Counted from the first letter of the stretch, positions 8,440-18,855 are shown. The stretch is 64,000 bases of DNA from Verrucomicrobiota bacterium (GCA_023428905.1 JAEYWP010000004.1:558001-622000); one strand, 5' to 3'. Notes: generated from the sequence alone by a model not told the origin. A program made the numbers and translations.

Positions 8440-9789
8440 CTAGAGTTGGAAGACCTTCCCGCCGGCCAGCACTTCCTGGCGGGCCGTGTCGAAGGTCACG
8501 CGTTCCCCCGTGCGCGCCGCCGCATTCGCCATCACGCAGGCGATCGAGTGCTGGTAACCTGCCTCGACCGGAGCGTTGGGCTCGGCGCGGCTGCGGAGGC
8601 ACTCCATCCAGTTGCGCATGTGGGCGCTGGTCATCGGATCCGCACCCATGTTGGCGGCGGTGGAGGCGGCGGCGTGATCCGCCAGCTTGGACGGTGCCAG
8701 CAGGTTCGGCGACATCCCCATCGCTCCGGCCATGCCGGCCTCCAGCCCGCCATTGGGCGAGATCTCGTTGGTGGCGAGATTCAACTCACCCCCGTTGGAG
8801 TAATAGATTTCCTTCACCCCGCCGGCCGAATTGGTGAAGCGGGAGCTGTAGACCACCTGGAACCCGCTCCGCGGATCCTCGAGCGGACCGTAGTCAAAGA
8901 CCGCGGTCATGGTGTCGAAGTTGCGGCGCCCGTCCTTCCAGAGGTAAACCCCGCCATTGGCGGTCACGCTGCGCGGATGGGGCAGGCCGGTGAACCAGTG
9001 GACGGTGTCGATCTGGTGGCACATCCACTGGCCTGGAATGCCGGAGGAGTAGGGCCAGAACAGGCGGTACTCGATGTATTTGCGCGGATCCCACGGTTCA
9101 AAGGGGCGGTTGAGCAGGAAACGGCCCCAGTCCGTATCCGTCTCCCGGATATTCTCCACCAGTTGGGGGCGGCGCCAGCGGCCCGGCTGGTTCACGTTCC
9201 AGCTCATCTCGCAGGCGACAATCGGGCCGAAGGCCCCGGAGCGAAGGTAGGCGAGGGCGGCGTGATAGTTGGCGCCGCTGCGGCGCTGGGAACCGATCTG
9301 GACGATGCGGTCGCTCCCGCGGACGACCCGCAGCGCGTCGCGCGCATCCGCCATGGTCTCGGCAAAGGGTTTTTCGACATAGGCGTCGCACCCGGCCCGG
9401 ACCGCCTCGATGCAATGGAGGGCGTGCTGGAAATCGGCGGTGGCGATGATCACGCCATCCAGCCGCGCCTTCTCGTACATCTCCTCGTTGTTGCGGTAGA
9501 CCGCGACCTCCTGCTGGTATTTGTCGCGAAAATACGCGATGGCTTCGTCCCGGCGGCGGTTCCAGATGTCGGAGACGGCCACGATCTCGCAGTTGAGGGC
9601 GGCGGCATGCTCCTGGAAGCAGGGGATGAGGGTTTCGCGCGAGCGGTCGGCAAAACCAACCAGCCCGATGCGAATGCGATCGTTCGCGCCGGGCACACGC
9701 GCGTGGGCGCGGGGGCCGAGCGCGGCGGAGCCCAGCAGTACGCCGGCAGTGCCAAGGGACAGGTCGCGGACAAAGGTGCGTCGGTTCAT
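8440..9789 (-). CDS. Tat-exported Gfo/Idh/MocA-family oxidoreductase
   Basis: This is a 449-residue protein with a twin-arginine leader (NRRTFVRD, then a hydrophobic core to about residue 30). A Rossmann-like start reads GLVGFADRS, lacking the third Gly of the usual GxGxxG. EKP is at 139-141. The long insert-rich C-terminal domain is typical of the Planctomycetes/Verrucomicrobia branch of the family. Start ATG 9789 is chosen because the Tat signal begins there and because ATGA overlaps the stop of the DUF1080 gene by 4 bases; the frame stays open upstream to 10095 but as antisense to that gene. It is probably a sugar dehydrogenase working with its two operon partners. Confidence 0.88.
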   Translation of the reverse strand: MNRRTFVRDLSLGTAGVLLGSAALGPRAHARVPGANDRIRIGLVGFADRSRETLIPCFQEHAAALNCEIVAVSDIWNRRRDEAIAYFRDKYQQEVAVYRNNEEMYEKARLDGVIIATADFQHALHCIEAVRAGCDAYVEKPFAETMADARDALRVVRGSDRIVQIGSQRRSGANYHAALAYLRSGAFGPIVACEMSWNVNQPGRWRRPQLVENIRETDTDWGRFLLNRPFEPWDPRKYIEYRLFWPYSSGIPGQWMCHQIDTVHWFTGLPHPRSVTANGGVYLWKDGRRNFDTMTAVFDYGPLEDPRSGFQVVYSSRFTNSAGGVKEIYYSNGGELNLATNEISPNGGLEAGMAGAMGMSPNLLAPSKLADHAAASTAANMGADPMTSAHMRNWMECLRSRAEPNAPVEAGYQHSIACVMANAAARTGERVTFDTARQEVLAGGKVFQL

Positions 9790-10484
9790 GGGGTGGGGGA
9801 GAGGAAGCTTTTCACCGGGACGTCCGGAGTGGGGGCGGAGGGCTGGAGATTGTCGGTCTGGATGCGCAGGTTGCGCCAGGCAACGGTGCGTCCGGCCTCT
9901 TCGGCCTTGGCGATGGAGTGGACTTGCACGGCGATAAAACCGCGCGGAGTGGTGGCATCCTCCACGTGTGCGACCGGTTTTCCGTTCACCCAGGTGCGCA
10001 GGCTGGGCCCAATGGCCTCGATGCGGTAGTGGTTCCACTCGCCCACGCGGAAGAGCCGCAGGGCGGGCGGATTCAGATTCACTGGATACAGCCATCCGCG
10101 CCGCGCCTCGTCGTAAATTCCACCGCTGTAGCCGCGCTCGGAGGGGTCGATCTCGACCTGGTAGCCATGGACCCGCCCGTTCTGGACCTCGGGGAGGCTG
10201 AGGCTGCGGAACTGCACTCCGGAGTTGAAGGTGCGTTCCGGCTCCATCCGGACCTCAAACTCCAGGATGAAGTCGCCGTAAAGCTCCTTGGTGGCGAGGA
10301 AGCTGTTGGGTGATTTTTCCACCGTCGTGCCGACGATGGCGCCGTCCTTCGCCACAAAGGGGGCGGTTCCATTGACCTGGTGCCAGCCCTCCAGGTTCTT
10401 TCCGTTGAAAAGTGGCTTCCAGTCTCCGGCGTGGAGAACAGGGGCAACGCAGAGCAGGGCCGAAAGGGAGAATGCGGCTTTCAT
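9786..10484 (-). CDS. Exported DUF1080 (3-keto-disaccharide hydrolase family) protein
   Basis: This 232-residue protein has a cleavable signal peptide (about 1-19, ending HAG) and a single DUF1080 beta-sandwich domain. It opens with the family signature WKPLFNGKNLEGWH and contains the conserved SGVQFRS and GYQVEID strands. The family includes laminarinase-like lectin folds and enzymes that hydrolyse 3-keto-glycosides. It heads an operon with two exported Gfo/Idh oxidoreductases, coupled to the first by a 4-base ATGA overlap. This fits a scheme in which a sugar C3 hydroxyl is oxidised and the keto-glycoside then cleaved in the periplasm. The family call is firm; the pathway is inference. Confidence 0.85.
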   Translation of the reverse strand: MKAAFSLSALLCVAPVLHAGDWKPLFNGKNLEGWHQVNGTAPFVAKDGAIVGTTVEKSPNSFLATKELYGDFILEFEVRMEPERTFNSGVQFRSLSLPEVQNGRVHGYQVEIDPSERGYSGGIYDEARRGWLYPVNLNPPALRLFRVGEWNHYRIEAIGPSLRTWVNGKPVAHVEDATTPRGFIAVQVHSIAKAEEAGRTVAWRNLRIQTDNLQPSAPTPDVPVKSFLSPTP

Positions 10485-10589
10485 GGGATTGGGTGAACGC
10501 CTCCGGGGGTGGGAGACAGGGTGCCACGACCAAACCCGAATCGCGGAAAAAAGCCAACGCACAGAATCGGACGGTTTGACTGCGCGTTC

Positions 10590-11588
10590 TCAGGCCAGCT
10601 GGGTGCCGGTGAGAAGCGGCTCGCCGCGGTGGAGCCGCCTCAGGTTGGCCGTGGTCACCCCTGCAATCTCCGTAAGCGCCTCGCGCGTGAGGAAGGCCTG
10701 GTGGGAGGTGATGAGGACGTTGGGAAAGGTGAGCAGGCGCGACAATTCGTCGTCCTGCAGGACACGCCCGGAAAGATCCTCATAAAAGACCCCTTCCTCC
10801 TCCTCGTAGACGTCGAGCGCCACCCCGCCCACCTGGCCGCCTTTGAGCGCGTCGATCAGGTCGGCGGTGTTGATCAGCTTTCCCCGGGAGGTGTTGACGA
10901 GGAACACCCCCGGTTTCATCAGCCGCAGCGTCCGTGCGTTGATCAGGTGTTCAGTTTCGGGGGTGAGCGGGGTGTGGAGCGAGACGACGTCGCTCTCCCC
11001 CAGGATGTCGTGGAGTTCTCCATACGTGACGCCGCGCCGCTCCGCCCAGCCCAGGTCCGGCTGCAGGTCGAAGGCGCGGACCTTCATCCCAAAACCGGCG
11101 AGGATCTCCGCCGTCAGCCGGCCGATCTTGCCGGTGCCAATGACACCGGCGGTTTTCCCGTGGAGGTCAAAGCCGACCAGACCTGACAGGGAAAAGTTCT
11201 GCTCGCGCACCCGATTGTGCGCCCGGTGGATCTTGCGGTTGAGGGTGAGCAGCAGTGCGATCGTGTGTTCCGCCACCGCATGCGGTGAATAGGCGGGCAC
11301 GCGCGAGACGCTGAGGCCGCAGCGGCGTGCCGTCTCGAGGTCGACATTGTTAAACCCGGCGCAGCGCAGGGCGACGTGACGGACCCCCACCGCCCGCAAG
11401 GCTTCAATACAGGCTGCGTCCACGCGGTCGCTCACGAAGACGCACACCGCCTGCGCACCGCGGGCAATGGGCGCAGTCTCCGTATTCAGCCGGAACTCGT
11501 GGAACTGCCAGTGCACCTCCGCCTGCGCCGCAGCGCCAAAATACTCTCGGTCGTAGGGCTTCGTATCGAAAAAGGCGGCGTGCAGCAT
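10590..11588 (-). CDS. ldhA: D-lactate dehydrogenase (fermentative)
   Basis: This 332-residue NAD-dependent D-2-hydroxyacid dehydrogenase reduces pyruvate to D-lactate and regenerates NAD+ in fermentation. It is very close to E. coli LdhA throughout: RCAGFNNVDLE, VPAYSPHAVAEHTI, GTGKIG at 151-156, and catalytic Arg235 (VNTSRG), Glu264 and His296 (TSHQAFLT). ATG 11588 matches the usual N-terminus (AAFFDTKPYDREYF) and family length; an upstream in-frame GTG at 11618 would only add a non-conserved tail. It is monocistronic, with a candidate sigma-70 promoter at 11646-11673. Confidence 0.95.
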   Translation of the reverse strand: MLHAAFFDTKPYDREYFGAAAQAEVHWQFHEFRLNTETAPIARGAQAVCVFVSDRVDAACIEALRAVGVRHVALRCAGFNNVDLETARRCGLSVSRVPAYSPHAVAEHTIALLLTLNRKIHRAHNRVREQNFSLSGLVGFDLHGKTAGVIGTGKIGRLTAEILAGFGMKVRAFDLQPDLGWAERRGVTYGELHDILGESDVVSLHTPLTPETEHLINARTLRLMKPGVFLVNTSRGKLINTADLIDALKGGQVGGVALDVYEEEEGVFYEDLSGRVLQDDELSRLLTFPNVLITSHQAFLTREALTEIAGVTTANLRRLHRGEPLLTGTQLA

Positions 11589-11879
11589 GCGCGCAGCTAA
11601 GCCCAACCCGCAGCGCACTCAAGCGACCGCCCGCCTCTGGACCGGTATTTAGGACAAAGGCTTGTTGGAACAATTAGTTTGCCTTGATCCCGGGACATGC
11701 GAACGTGCGCGCGTCTGACGGCCCCGAAGCCTGCCTCCGAGCGGCGGGGATGTCGTCACCTTCGGCGCGTTTCTTCGATGAGAGACTGTCAGGAGTCTCC
11801 ACATTCATCGAACCAATGACCGCCTGGCGTATTGCGAGCGCCGGCATCCTCTGTGCGCCCCCGGGCGCATTGTATCCAC
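11589..11879. other. Divergent promoter region ldhA / DEAD-box helicase
   Basis: These 291 bases hold no coding frame of quality. They are AT-richer around 11640-11690, where the ldhA promoter candidate lies. No promoter for the helicase could be assigned. Confidence 0.5.
11646..11673 (-). promoter_or_regulatory. Candidate sigma-70 promoter of ldhA with inverted repeat
   Basis: Read on the minus strand, TTGTTC (-35) is followed by a 16-base spacer and TAAATA (-10), ending 58 bases before the ldhA start. The -35 hexamer forms half of TTGTTCCAACAA, a 5-base inverted repeat that could be an operator. It does not match the TTGTGA...TCACAA pattern of the redox repressor Rex. Confidence 0.45.
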
Positions 11880-13318
<1,439 letters not shown>

Positions 13319-13322
<4 letters not shown>

Positions 13323-14083
13323 TCCTGCTGTGTGCCCTGTCCGGCGCCCCCTTCTCCGGTGGGCGGCGGAACCGGCACCACCAGAAAACGACTTCGCCGC
13401 CCGGCGTCGCGTCCTCGCGGGCCGGCGCGCCGGGAGGGATCGCTGTAGGCATTCCGTCGATACCCAGGACGATTGGGATCCGCCGCGCACTGCAGCTGGT
13501 AGGTCTGCATGCGATCGAAGACGGCGAGCAGCTGCTCTGGCAACGTGTAGTGGTCCAGCCCTGACCGGGCCAGGTTCACCAGCAGCTCATGGGTGGCCTC
13601 GAGGGTCGACAGGCAACCTTCCTGGGGTTGCTGCTTGATCACGTAGCGGCTGCGCGTCGCCGCCGAGAACATCACGCGCGGCAGCGCCTGGAGATTGGCG
13701 CTGAGCTTCAGCATCTTCCGGGCGCAGCTCCAGGTGGCGTCGAGGAGGAAGACCACCAGCCGCCGGCCGCCCAGCGCAGAGGCGGTCAGGTCGCCGGTGG
13801 AGAGATTCAGCGCCGTCGGCCCAGGGTAGAGGAGAACGCAGTGGTTTCGGGGATCCGCAATCAGGCCATTGACGGTGTCGTCGGCGTCAAAACTCACCCC
13901 CATCACGATCTCGCTGTTTCGCAGGCAGAGATGGGTCAGGCGCCCGGTCGCCGCCTTCTCCTCCTTGAATTCCTTGGGGTGCATCAGGATCACGAAGCGG
14001 GTGCGCGTCTCCATCGGCACCAGGCTGGGACACCAGCACAGGGCCTTCGGCCAGAAACACCGGTAACACATCTCGCGAGCCAT
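13319..14083 (-). CDS. DTW-domain tRNA-uridine aminocarboxypropyltransferase
   Basis: This 254-residue member of the DTW family (E. coli TapT-like) transfers the 3-amino-3-carboxypropyl group of S-adenosylmethionine to a uridine in tRNA. Four N-terminal cysteines at 6, 9, 16 and 18 (CxxC, then CxC) form the family's zinc knuckle. The signature appears as LLDATWSCARKM, and ALPRVMFS and the GLSTLEA-like segment follow. ATG 14083 is chosen because it places the Cys knuckle at the N-terminus; the open frame upstream is antisense to the PD40 gene. A tail of about 35 residues rich in Arg/Gly/Pro extends beyond the domain. Confidence 0.85.
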
Positions 14084-14172
14084 GGGATGTGATGGTCTCA
14101 GACGGGAACCGACGTGTCCATCCTGCGGGTACGGGCCCACGCCGCTGCGGCGGTGTGGCGGGCGCGACCAGA

Positions 14173-15639
14173 TCAGGGAACCGGATCGCCGTTGCTGACA
14201 AAGGCCAGCCGGCGCGAGTCGGGCGCCCAGGAGTTCACATTGATGGATCCCTGGCCCCCGTAGAGGTAAGCCACGACTGAGATGACTCCGGTGGAGAGGT
14301 CGAGCCGGCGCAGGTAAACGTGGCGGTAGAAGGGGTGCTCGCCGGGGGCAACGTCCGGGCCGTAGGAGAGGAAGACGATGCATCGACCGTCGGGTGAGGG
14401 GTGGGGAAACCAGTTGTTAAAACCATCGCTGGTGACCTGCTCCTGCGCACTGCCATCCGGCTTCATCTTCCAAAGCTGCATCCGACCCGTCCGCTCGGAG
14501 TTGAAGTAGATGAGGGACCCGTCCGGGGTGTATTCCGAACCGTCATCCAGCCCCGGCGCGTCGGTCAGACGTTGTTCGGCGCCTCCTTCCACCGGTATCC
14601 GATAAATGTCCGGTTCACGGTTTCGAATACCGGTGTAGACCAGATAACGGCCATCCGGGGACCAGCCATGGAGGTAGGACGGATTTTGCGTCGTCACTCG
14701 CGACGGCGTTCCGCCCGTGATGGGAAGTACATAGACGGTGGATACATCGCCGCTGCTGATCCCCAGCCGTTGCCCATCGAAAGACAGGGCGTGGTCGTTG
14801 TTGTTTTTCGTCTGCTCCCCGGTGTCGACCAGCTGCGAGCGCCCCGCTTCGAGGTCATGGCGGTAGATCCGGCCGTTGTGATTGTAGATCAGATGGCGCC
14901 CGTCCGGGGTCCAATTGGGCGCCTGGAGTGAGTCGGCAGCGTGGAAAAGCACGGTCCGGCGCCCGCTGGTCACGTCGAGCGTCTCCATCTCGCTCCCAAT
15001 GTACTCGCGGTAGGGGACGAAACCGTCGCGAGCCGGACGCACCAGCCGCACATTGTGGAAGACGGCGTCGCCCGGGTCCTTTTCATTGGCGGCATACAAG
15101 CCGACATCGGCGGTCTCAGGCATGTCGGGCAAGGTCACGGTGTGACTCTCCAAGAGCTCACCGAAGACCGCCGCGGAGAGCGTGAAGACAGGTCCCTTTC
15201 GCGTGATTTGAAACACGTCGCACGTTTTAGCGGCAAACGGGATCACCTCCCCTGGACCCTCGTCGCCATGGCGCACGCGGACCGTGGTGGTGCCGTCGGT
15301 ATTCCTGGCCAGCAGCAGTTCAGGGCCGGTGGGGCGGCCCGATGCACGAATGACGAGGCCGGCTCGTGTGGCAGAGGACTCCCGGGCGAGCAGGGCCTGA
15401 AAAACCACATCACCGCGCACGGTTTTGGTCAGCACCTGAGCACTGTTTCCAGCCGGGCCCGGCCGGGGACTGGTGAGGTGGTAGCGCTGCTCGGATGCCT
15501 CGTAGTCGGAGGTCCCGCCGCGGGAGACTTCACCCAGGTCAGCACCTACTGAAAAAACGCCGAGCTCCGTGCTTTGAGCCTGCCCGGCAACGGTGAGGAA
15601 GAAGAGAAGGCAGGGCAGTGCAGTGGTGGGGAGCTTCAT
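14173..15639 (-). CDS. Exported PD40 (TolB-like) beta-propeller protein
   Basis: This 488-residue protein has a signal peptide (1-21, ending AGQAQ). Residues about 22-205 form a beta-sandwich resembling DUF1349/laminin-G-type lectin folds. Residues 215-485 form a six-bladed PD40 propeller with repeated W(S/T)PDGRxLxY motifs (NWTPDGRHLIY, GWSPDGRYLVY, EYTPDGSLIYF, HPSPDGRCIVF). Such propellers usually bind ligands or proteins, and no catalytic residues are evident. The lectin-like domain suggests carbohydrate binding at the cell surface or periplasm. It stands 89 bases upstream of the DTW gene and could be cotranscribed with it. Confidence 0.8.
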   Translation of the reverse strand: MKLPTTALPCLLFFLTVAGQAQSTELGVFSVGADLGEVSRGGTSDYEASEQRYHLTSPRPGPAGNSAQVLTKTVRGDVVFQALLARESSATRAGLVIRASGRPTGPELLLARNTDGTTTVRVRHGDEGPGEVIPFAAKTCDVFQITRKGPVFTLSAAVFGELLESHTVTLPDMPETADVGLYAANEKDPGDAVFHNVRLVRPARDGFVPYREYIGSEMETLDVTSGRRTVLFHAADSLQAPNWTPDGRHLIYNHNGRIYRHDLEAGRSQLVDTGEQTKNNNDHALSFDGQRLGISSGDVSTVYVLPITGGTPSRVTTQNPSYLHGWSPDGRYLVYTGIRNREPDIYRIPVEGGAEQRLTDAPGLDDGSEYTPDGSLIYFNSERTGRMQLWKMKPDGSAQEQVTSDGFNNWFPHPSPDGRCIVFLSYGPDVAPGEHPFYRHVYLRRLDLSTGVISVVAYLYGGQGSINVNSWAPDSRRLAFVSNGDPVP

Positions 15640-15726
15640 GGTGGGGGTGCAGCCAGCTTGCCGGCCGCGCGCGTGGCGACGATGGAGGGGGCATTAACTC
15701 GTTTGAGCCGCGGTCGCACCACGGTC

Positions 15727-16830
15727 TCATGCCCGGCGTGATTCCCCGGGCTGGTGAACTGCGGAAGGGGAGACGCCTTCCGCACGGGTTTTTTCTTCCG
15801 CCTCTTCCAAGTCTTCTGCTTGCGCGTCGAGACCCCCGTCCCTCTGCGCTTCGGCTTTTGGATCCTCGAGCGCGAGGTCGATCAGCACGGGAAAATGATC
15901 CGACCCGCAGGCCTCCAGGCGGTGCAGCTCCAGGAGGGTGAAATCCTTGCTGTGGAAGATGTGGTCCAGCGGCCAGCGAAAGAGCGGAATCCTTGCGTGG
16001 TAGGTATTGAACATTCCGCGACCTACGCGCGGGTCGAGCAGGCCGCTCAGTTTGCGAAACAGGCGGGTGGTGCGCGACCAGGCCACATCATTGAGGTCGC
16101 CGGTGACAATCACCGGGTGAGGAGAATCCGCGACACTGCGGCCCACCATCACCAGCTCCGCATCGCGCTCGGACGAGGATTCGTTTTCCGTCGGACTCGG
16201 CGGCGCGGGGTGCAGACAGTGGAGGCGGATGCGACGCTGGTTGGGTAGCACCACGAGGGCGTGAATGGACGGCACCCCCTCCTCGACCAGAAATTGCAGC
16301 GCGGCATCCTCCAGCGGATACCGCGAAAAGAGATGCATCCCATACAGATTATCGAGGGGACAGTTGATGCCGTGGGGATGCGTTTCCCGCAATGGTGACA
16401 ACTGCTCCTGCCACCAGCGATCGGTCTCCACTGTGATCACCACGTCCGGGTCCTCGCGGCGAATGATGCAAAGCAGGTCCTCCACCCGCCGGTTTGGGGT
16501 GAGGACGTTGAACGAAAGGATGCGCACGTGAGGGTGCGTGCCCTCACGCGTGGCATTCCGGACCTCGCGGGGAGCCAGGAACGTGTAAGGCGCAATCCAG
16601 ACAAGGTGGTAGGCGAGGCACCCGATCTGAGCGGCGAGCATCAGCAACTCCACGGTCCCTTCCAAGTCGAGGCGCCACAGACTCAAGCCCAGGAGAACCA
16701 CCGAGAGCACCACCAGCTGCCCACGCGGAAAGTCGAGGGCCCGGACCCACCAGACCGGATTGCGTGACAGAGGCACGAGGGTGGCGATCACGAGGATCGC
16801 CGTACACACAGCGAGGACAGGGGTGTTCAT
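15727..16830 (-). CDS. Membrane-anchored endonuclease/exonuclease/phosphatase-family hydrolase
   Basis: This 367-residue protein has three N-terminal membrane spans (about 3-20, 36-54, 63-83), then an EEP domain (about 100-325) outside the cytoplasm. The metal and catalytic residues of the fold are visible: Asn in SFNVLTPN, Glu in VETDRWW, Asp and Asn in TGDLND, and the final SDHFPV. The family cleaves phosphodiesters or phosphomonoesters (DNases, sphingomyelinases, inositol phosphatases); this membrane-anchored subgroup has no settled substrate. The last 40 residues are charged and probably disordered. It is monocistronic and divergent from a receiver gene. Confidence 0.85.
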   Translation of the reverse strand: MNTPVLAVCTAILVIATLVPLSRNPVWWVRALDFPRGQLVVLSVVLLGLSLWRLDLEGTVELLMLAAQIGCLAYHLVWIAPYTFLAPREVRNATREGTHPHVRILSFNVLTPNRRVEDLLCIIRREDPDVVITVETDRWWQEQLSPLRETHPHGINCPLDNLYGMHLFSRYPLEDAALQFLVEEGVPSIHALVVLPNQRRIRLHCLHPAPPSPTENESSSERDAELVMVGRSVADSPHPVIVTGDLNDVAWSRTTRLFRKLSGLLDPRVGRGMFNTYHARIPLFRWPLDHIFHSKDFTLLELHRLEACGSDHFPVLIDLALEDPKAEAQRDGGLDAQAEDLEEAEEKTRAEGVSPSAVHQPGESRRA

Positions 16831-16961
16831 TGAGGCGGACGGGGATACAGCATCATAGTGCAGCGTTTTGGTCCGCAGTTCGCCCGCCTGCGCGGGATTC
16901 TCTGTACCACGTCAAGTCTCAGTCGTGGCGCGCGAGGTGCATCAAAGCTGCGATCCGCTCT

Positions 16962-16975
16962 ACTGTGTGCACAGT
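16962..16975. promoter_or_regulatory. Inverted repeat between divergent EEP and receiver genes
   Basis: ACTGTG-TG-CACAGT has two perfect 6-base arms around a TG centre. It lies 53 bases before the receiver start and 131 bases before the EEP-hydrolase start, a position suited to an operator. The cognate regulator is unknown. Confidence 0.35.
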
Positions 16976-17027
16976 GGGAGCGCGCGAATTCTTTGCGACG
17001 GCGGAAACGAAACTTGCGCCCGACCGC

Positions 17028-17504
17028 ATGCACACTTCCTATCCGCACCTCGTGAGCAGGACCAAGCATACGATCTTGTTGGCGGAGGATGAGCCTGCCA
17101 GCGAACTCCTCACCTTGAAGGTGCTTCAAACCGGTGAGTTTCCGGTCGATGTCCATGTGACGCGCGACGGCCGCGCGACGTGGGAGTTCCTGAAGGATGC
17201 TTCCAACCCGCGACCCGATCTGGTCCTCCTGGATCTCTGCATGCCCGTGATGGACGGGATGGAGGTGTTGCGGCGAGTGCGCTCGGATGAAGGCCTGCGT
17301 CTGCTGCCCGTTGTTGTACTCAGCTCCGCCAACCTGCCGCTCACGATTCGCGACGCTTATCTGGCCGGAGCCAACGCGTTTGTTGCCAAAGGCCAGAGCC
17401 TCGCCCAACTGCGCGAGGATTTGGCGGCCACTCTCCGCTTTTGGCTGAAGGCGTGCGTACGCCCGACCCCCGCGCCGGTCGCTGAGGAGTTCGGTGCGCT
17501 GTAG
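17028..17504 (+). CDS. Single-domain response regulator, Rcp1-like
   Basis: This 158-residue protein is one receiver domain with no output domain. The acidic pocket is at Glu20-Asp21, and the phosphorylated Asp69 lies in LLDLCMPVMDG; Ser-Ser near residue 97 and Lys in ANAFVAKG complete the site. The wording (VVVLSSAN, AYLAGANAF) places it in the Rcp1 group, which acts by protein contact or phosphotransfer. ATG 17028 is chosen because it directly precedes the domain; the frame is open back to 16764 without protein-like composition. No kinase is adjacent. Confidence 0.85.
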   Translation: MHTSYPHLVSRTKHTILLAEDEPASELLTLKVLQTGEFPVDVHVTRDGRATWEFLKDASNPRPDLVLLDLCMPVMDGMEVLRRVRSDEGLRLLPVVVLSSANLPLTIRDAYLAGANAFVAKGQSLAQLREDLAATLRFWLKACVRPTPAPVAEEFGAL

Positions 17505-17524
17505 TCTACGCTTGGCGACGCGCA

Positions 17525-17544
17525 ACGGCCGCGGTGCCGGCCGT
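17525..17544. terminator. Hairpin between convergent genes, no T-tract
   Basis: ACGGCCG-CGGTGC-CGGCCGT forms a 7-base-pair GC-rich stem in the 63-base gap between the convergent receiver and PRC/BON genes. Without a T-run its terminator role is uncertain, but position and symmetry fit shared transcription stopping. Confidence 0.3.
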
Positions 17545-17567
17545 CGCGCGTCGAGAGTCATACTGCG

Positions 17568-18680
17568 TTAGCGCCGTGGTTCCACCTGGAGTTGGTTGTC
17601 CACGCGCCAGCCTCCCGCAGCGGACTCCGCTTTCTCCTCGAAACGTTCCTTGAGCTCATCTGTGGGGACACTGCCGCGGAGAATCACGCGGTCGCCGCGC
17701 GCCACCACGTCCACGTTGTCGGCTTCATCGCGCAGGCGATCGTCCGTCTGGAGCGCGCGGCGCACGATCTCGACCGGAGCGGGTTCGTTCTCCCGGAGCG
17801 CGCGCTCGGAAGCCCGGTCCCTGGAGGAGCCCTCCCGATCGATCACCGGGGCCCAGCGGTACACCGACGTGTGCTCGCGGTCCGTCCAGCGATCATTCGA
17901 CAGGTCGTCCGCCGAGCGCAGGCGCTCCGGCGCGAGCTGGGTGGTCAGTGCGCCGTCATCCATCCGGCTCACCGCGATCTGGTTCACCGGGACGACATAC
18001 CGGTCGTTCCCTGCGGAGACCGTGTCAGAGGGATCGAGGAGGAGGGCCGCCTGGCGTTTGTCGAGCTGGACAACGACGTCTTCCACTTCGCCCAGCGCCT
18101 GGTCGCCGCTGCGCAGTTCCTTCCCGCGCAGCCACGAGCTGAGGGCGAGTTCACGCCGGGCACCGGCGTTGTCGTTGTCGCCGCGCGGGCGGGTGATCCG
18201 TGCGGGGTCACTGGAGTAATAGGTGTGAATGTCCGCGGCGCTACGCTCGTTGGAGAGCGTCGACAATTCCTCGGCGTGAAACTTGGGCGCGCTGGTCCAG
18301 CGTGCCTCGTCGATGTCCAACTCCGCACCGGCACGGGTCTCTTGGGAGAGGCGGAGCGCGGAAAATGGCACCGCGCGTTGGGTGTCGCCGATTCCCAGGA
18401 CACCGCCGGTGCTGACGACGGCGAATACGATTTCACCGGTGCGGGTGTCGATCACGAGATTGCTGATGCGGCCGAGGGTTGCGCCGGTGGCAGATCGGAC
18501 GGGCATCCCGATCACGTCGCTCCCGCGCTGTCCGTGCGGGTACATTTCGGCGAGTGCGCGATCGGCAGCGTGAGGTGCTTTTTCCCAACGATTTTCGCTG
18601 TCGGCTGCCTGCAGGGCGACGGGCGTAGAGGCGAGGGCGGCCAACAGGGTGGCGCGAAGGAGGGTGTATTTAGTCTTCAT
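17568..18680 (-). CDS. Exported protein with two PRC-barrel domains and a BON domain
   Basis: This is a 370-residue protein with a signal peptide (about 1-25, cut near LQA-AD). The first PRC-barrel is at about 53-115 (DVIGMPVRSATGATLGRISNL), the second at about 180-245 (LRGKELRSGDQALGEVEDVVV), and a BON domain at about 305-367 (VILRGSVPTDELKERFEEKA). PRC-barrels are small beta-barrels for protein contacts, and BON domains bind phospholipids or stabilise the envelope under osmotic stress. A structural or stress role in the periplasm is likely. ATG 18680 precedes the signal peptide; the open frame upstream is not protein-like. Confidence 0.82.
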   Translation of the reverse strand: MKTKYTLLRATLLAALASTPVALQAADSENRWEKAPHAADRALAEMYPHGQRGSDVIGMPVRSATGATLGRISNLVIDTRTGEIVFAVVSTGGVLGIGDTQRAVPFSALRLSQETRAGAELDIDEARWTSAPKFHAEELSTLSNERSAADIHTYYSSDPARITRPRGDNDNAGARRELALSSWLRGKELRSGDQALGEVEDVVVQLDKRQAALLLDPSDTVSAGNDRYVVPVNQIAVSRMDDGALTTQLAPERLRSADDLSNDRWTDREHTSVYRWAPVIDREGSSRDRASERALRENEPAPVEIVRRALQTDDRLRDEADNVDVVARGDRVILRGSVPTDELKERFEEKAESAAGGWRVDNQLQVEPRR

Positions 18681-18855
18681 AAAAAGCAGAGGGGGTGGGG
18701 CCGGCGCAGCCGGACGGGGACAACCTAGCCCAGAGTCCGCGCGGCCGGTATGGGGCGGTGTCCGTAACGTGTTCCCGGTTTGAAGGGCTAGGGGAGGGGT
18801 GGAAGCTCCCGATGAAAGAGCGTGAACTGCTGAAGCCGCCGCGCAGACTTTAGCC

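Noticed and set aside
8320..10029. Long plus-strand frame (569 codons) opposite the Gfo/Idh genes
   Set aside because: Antisense to genes with clear Tat signals and EKP motifs; composition is not protein-like.
11654..11666. 13-base sequence ACAAAGGCTTGTT shared with 46727-46739
   Set aside because: By chance dozens of shared 13-mers are expected in 64 kb. The two copies occupy different promoter positions, and no third copy was noticed.
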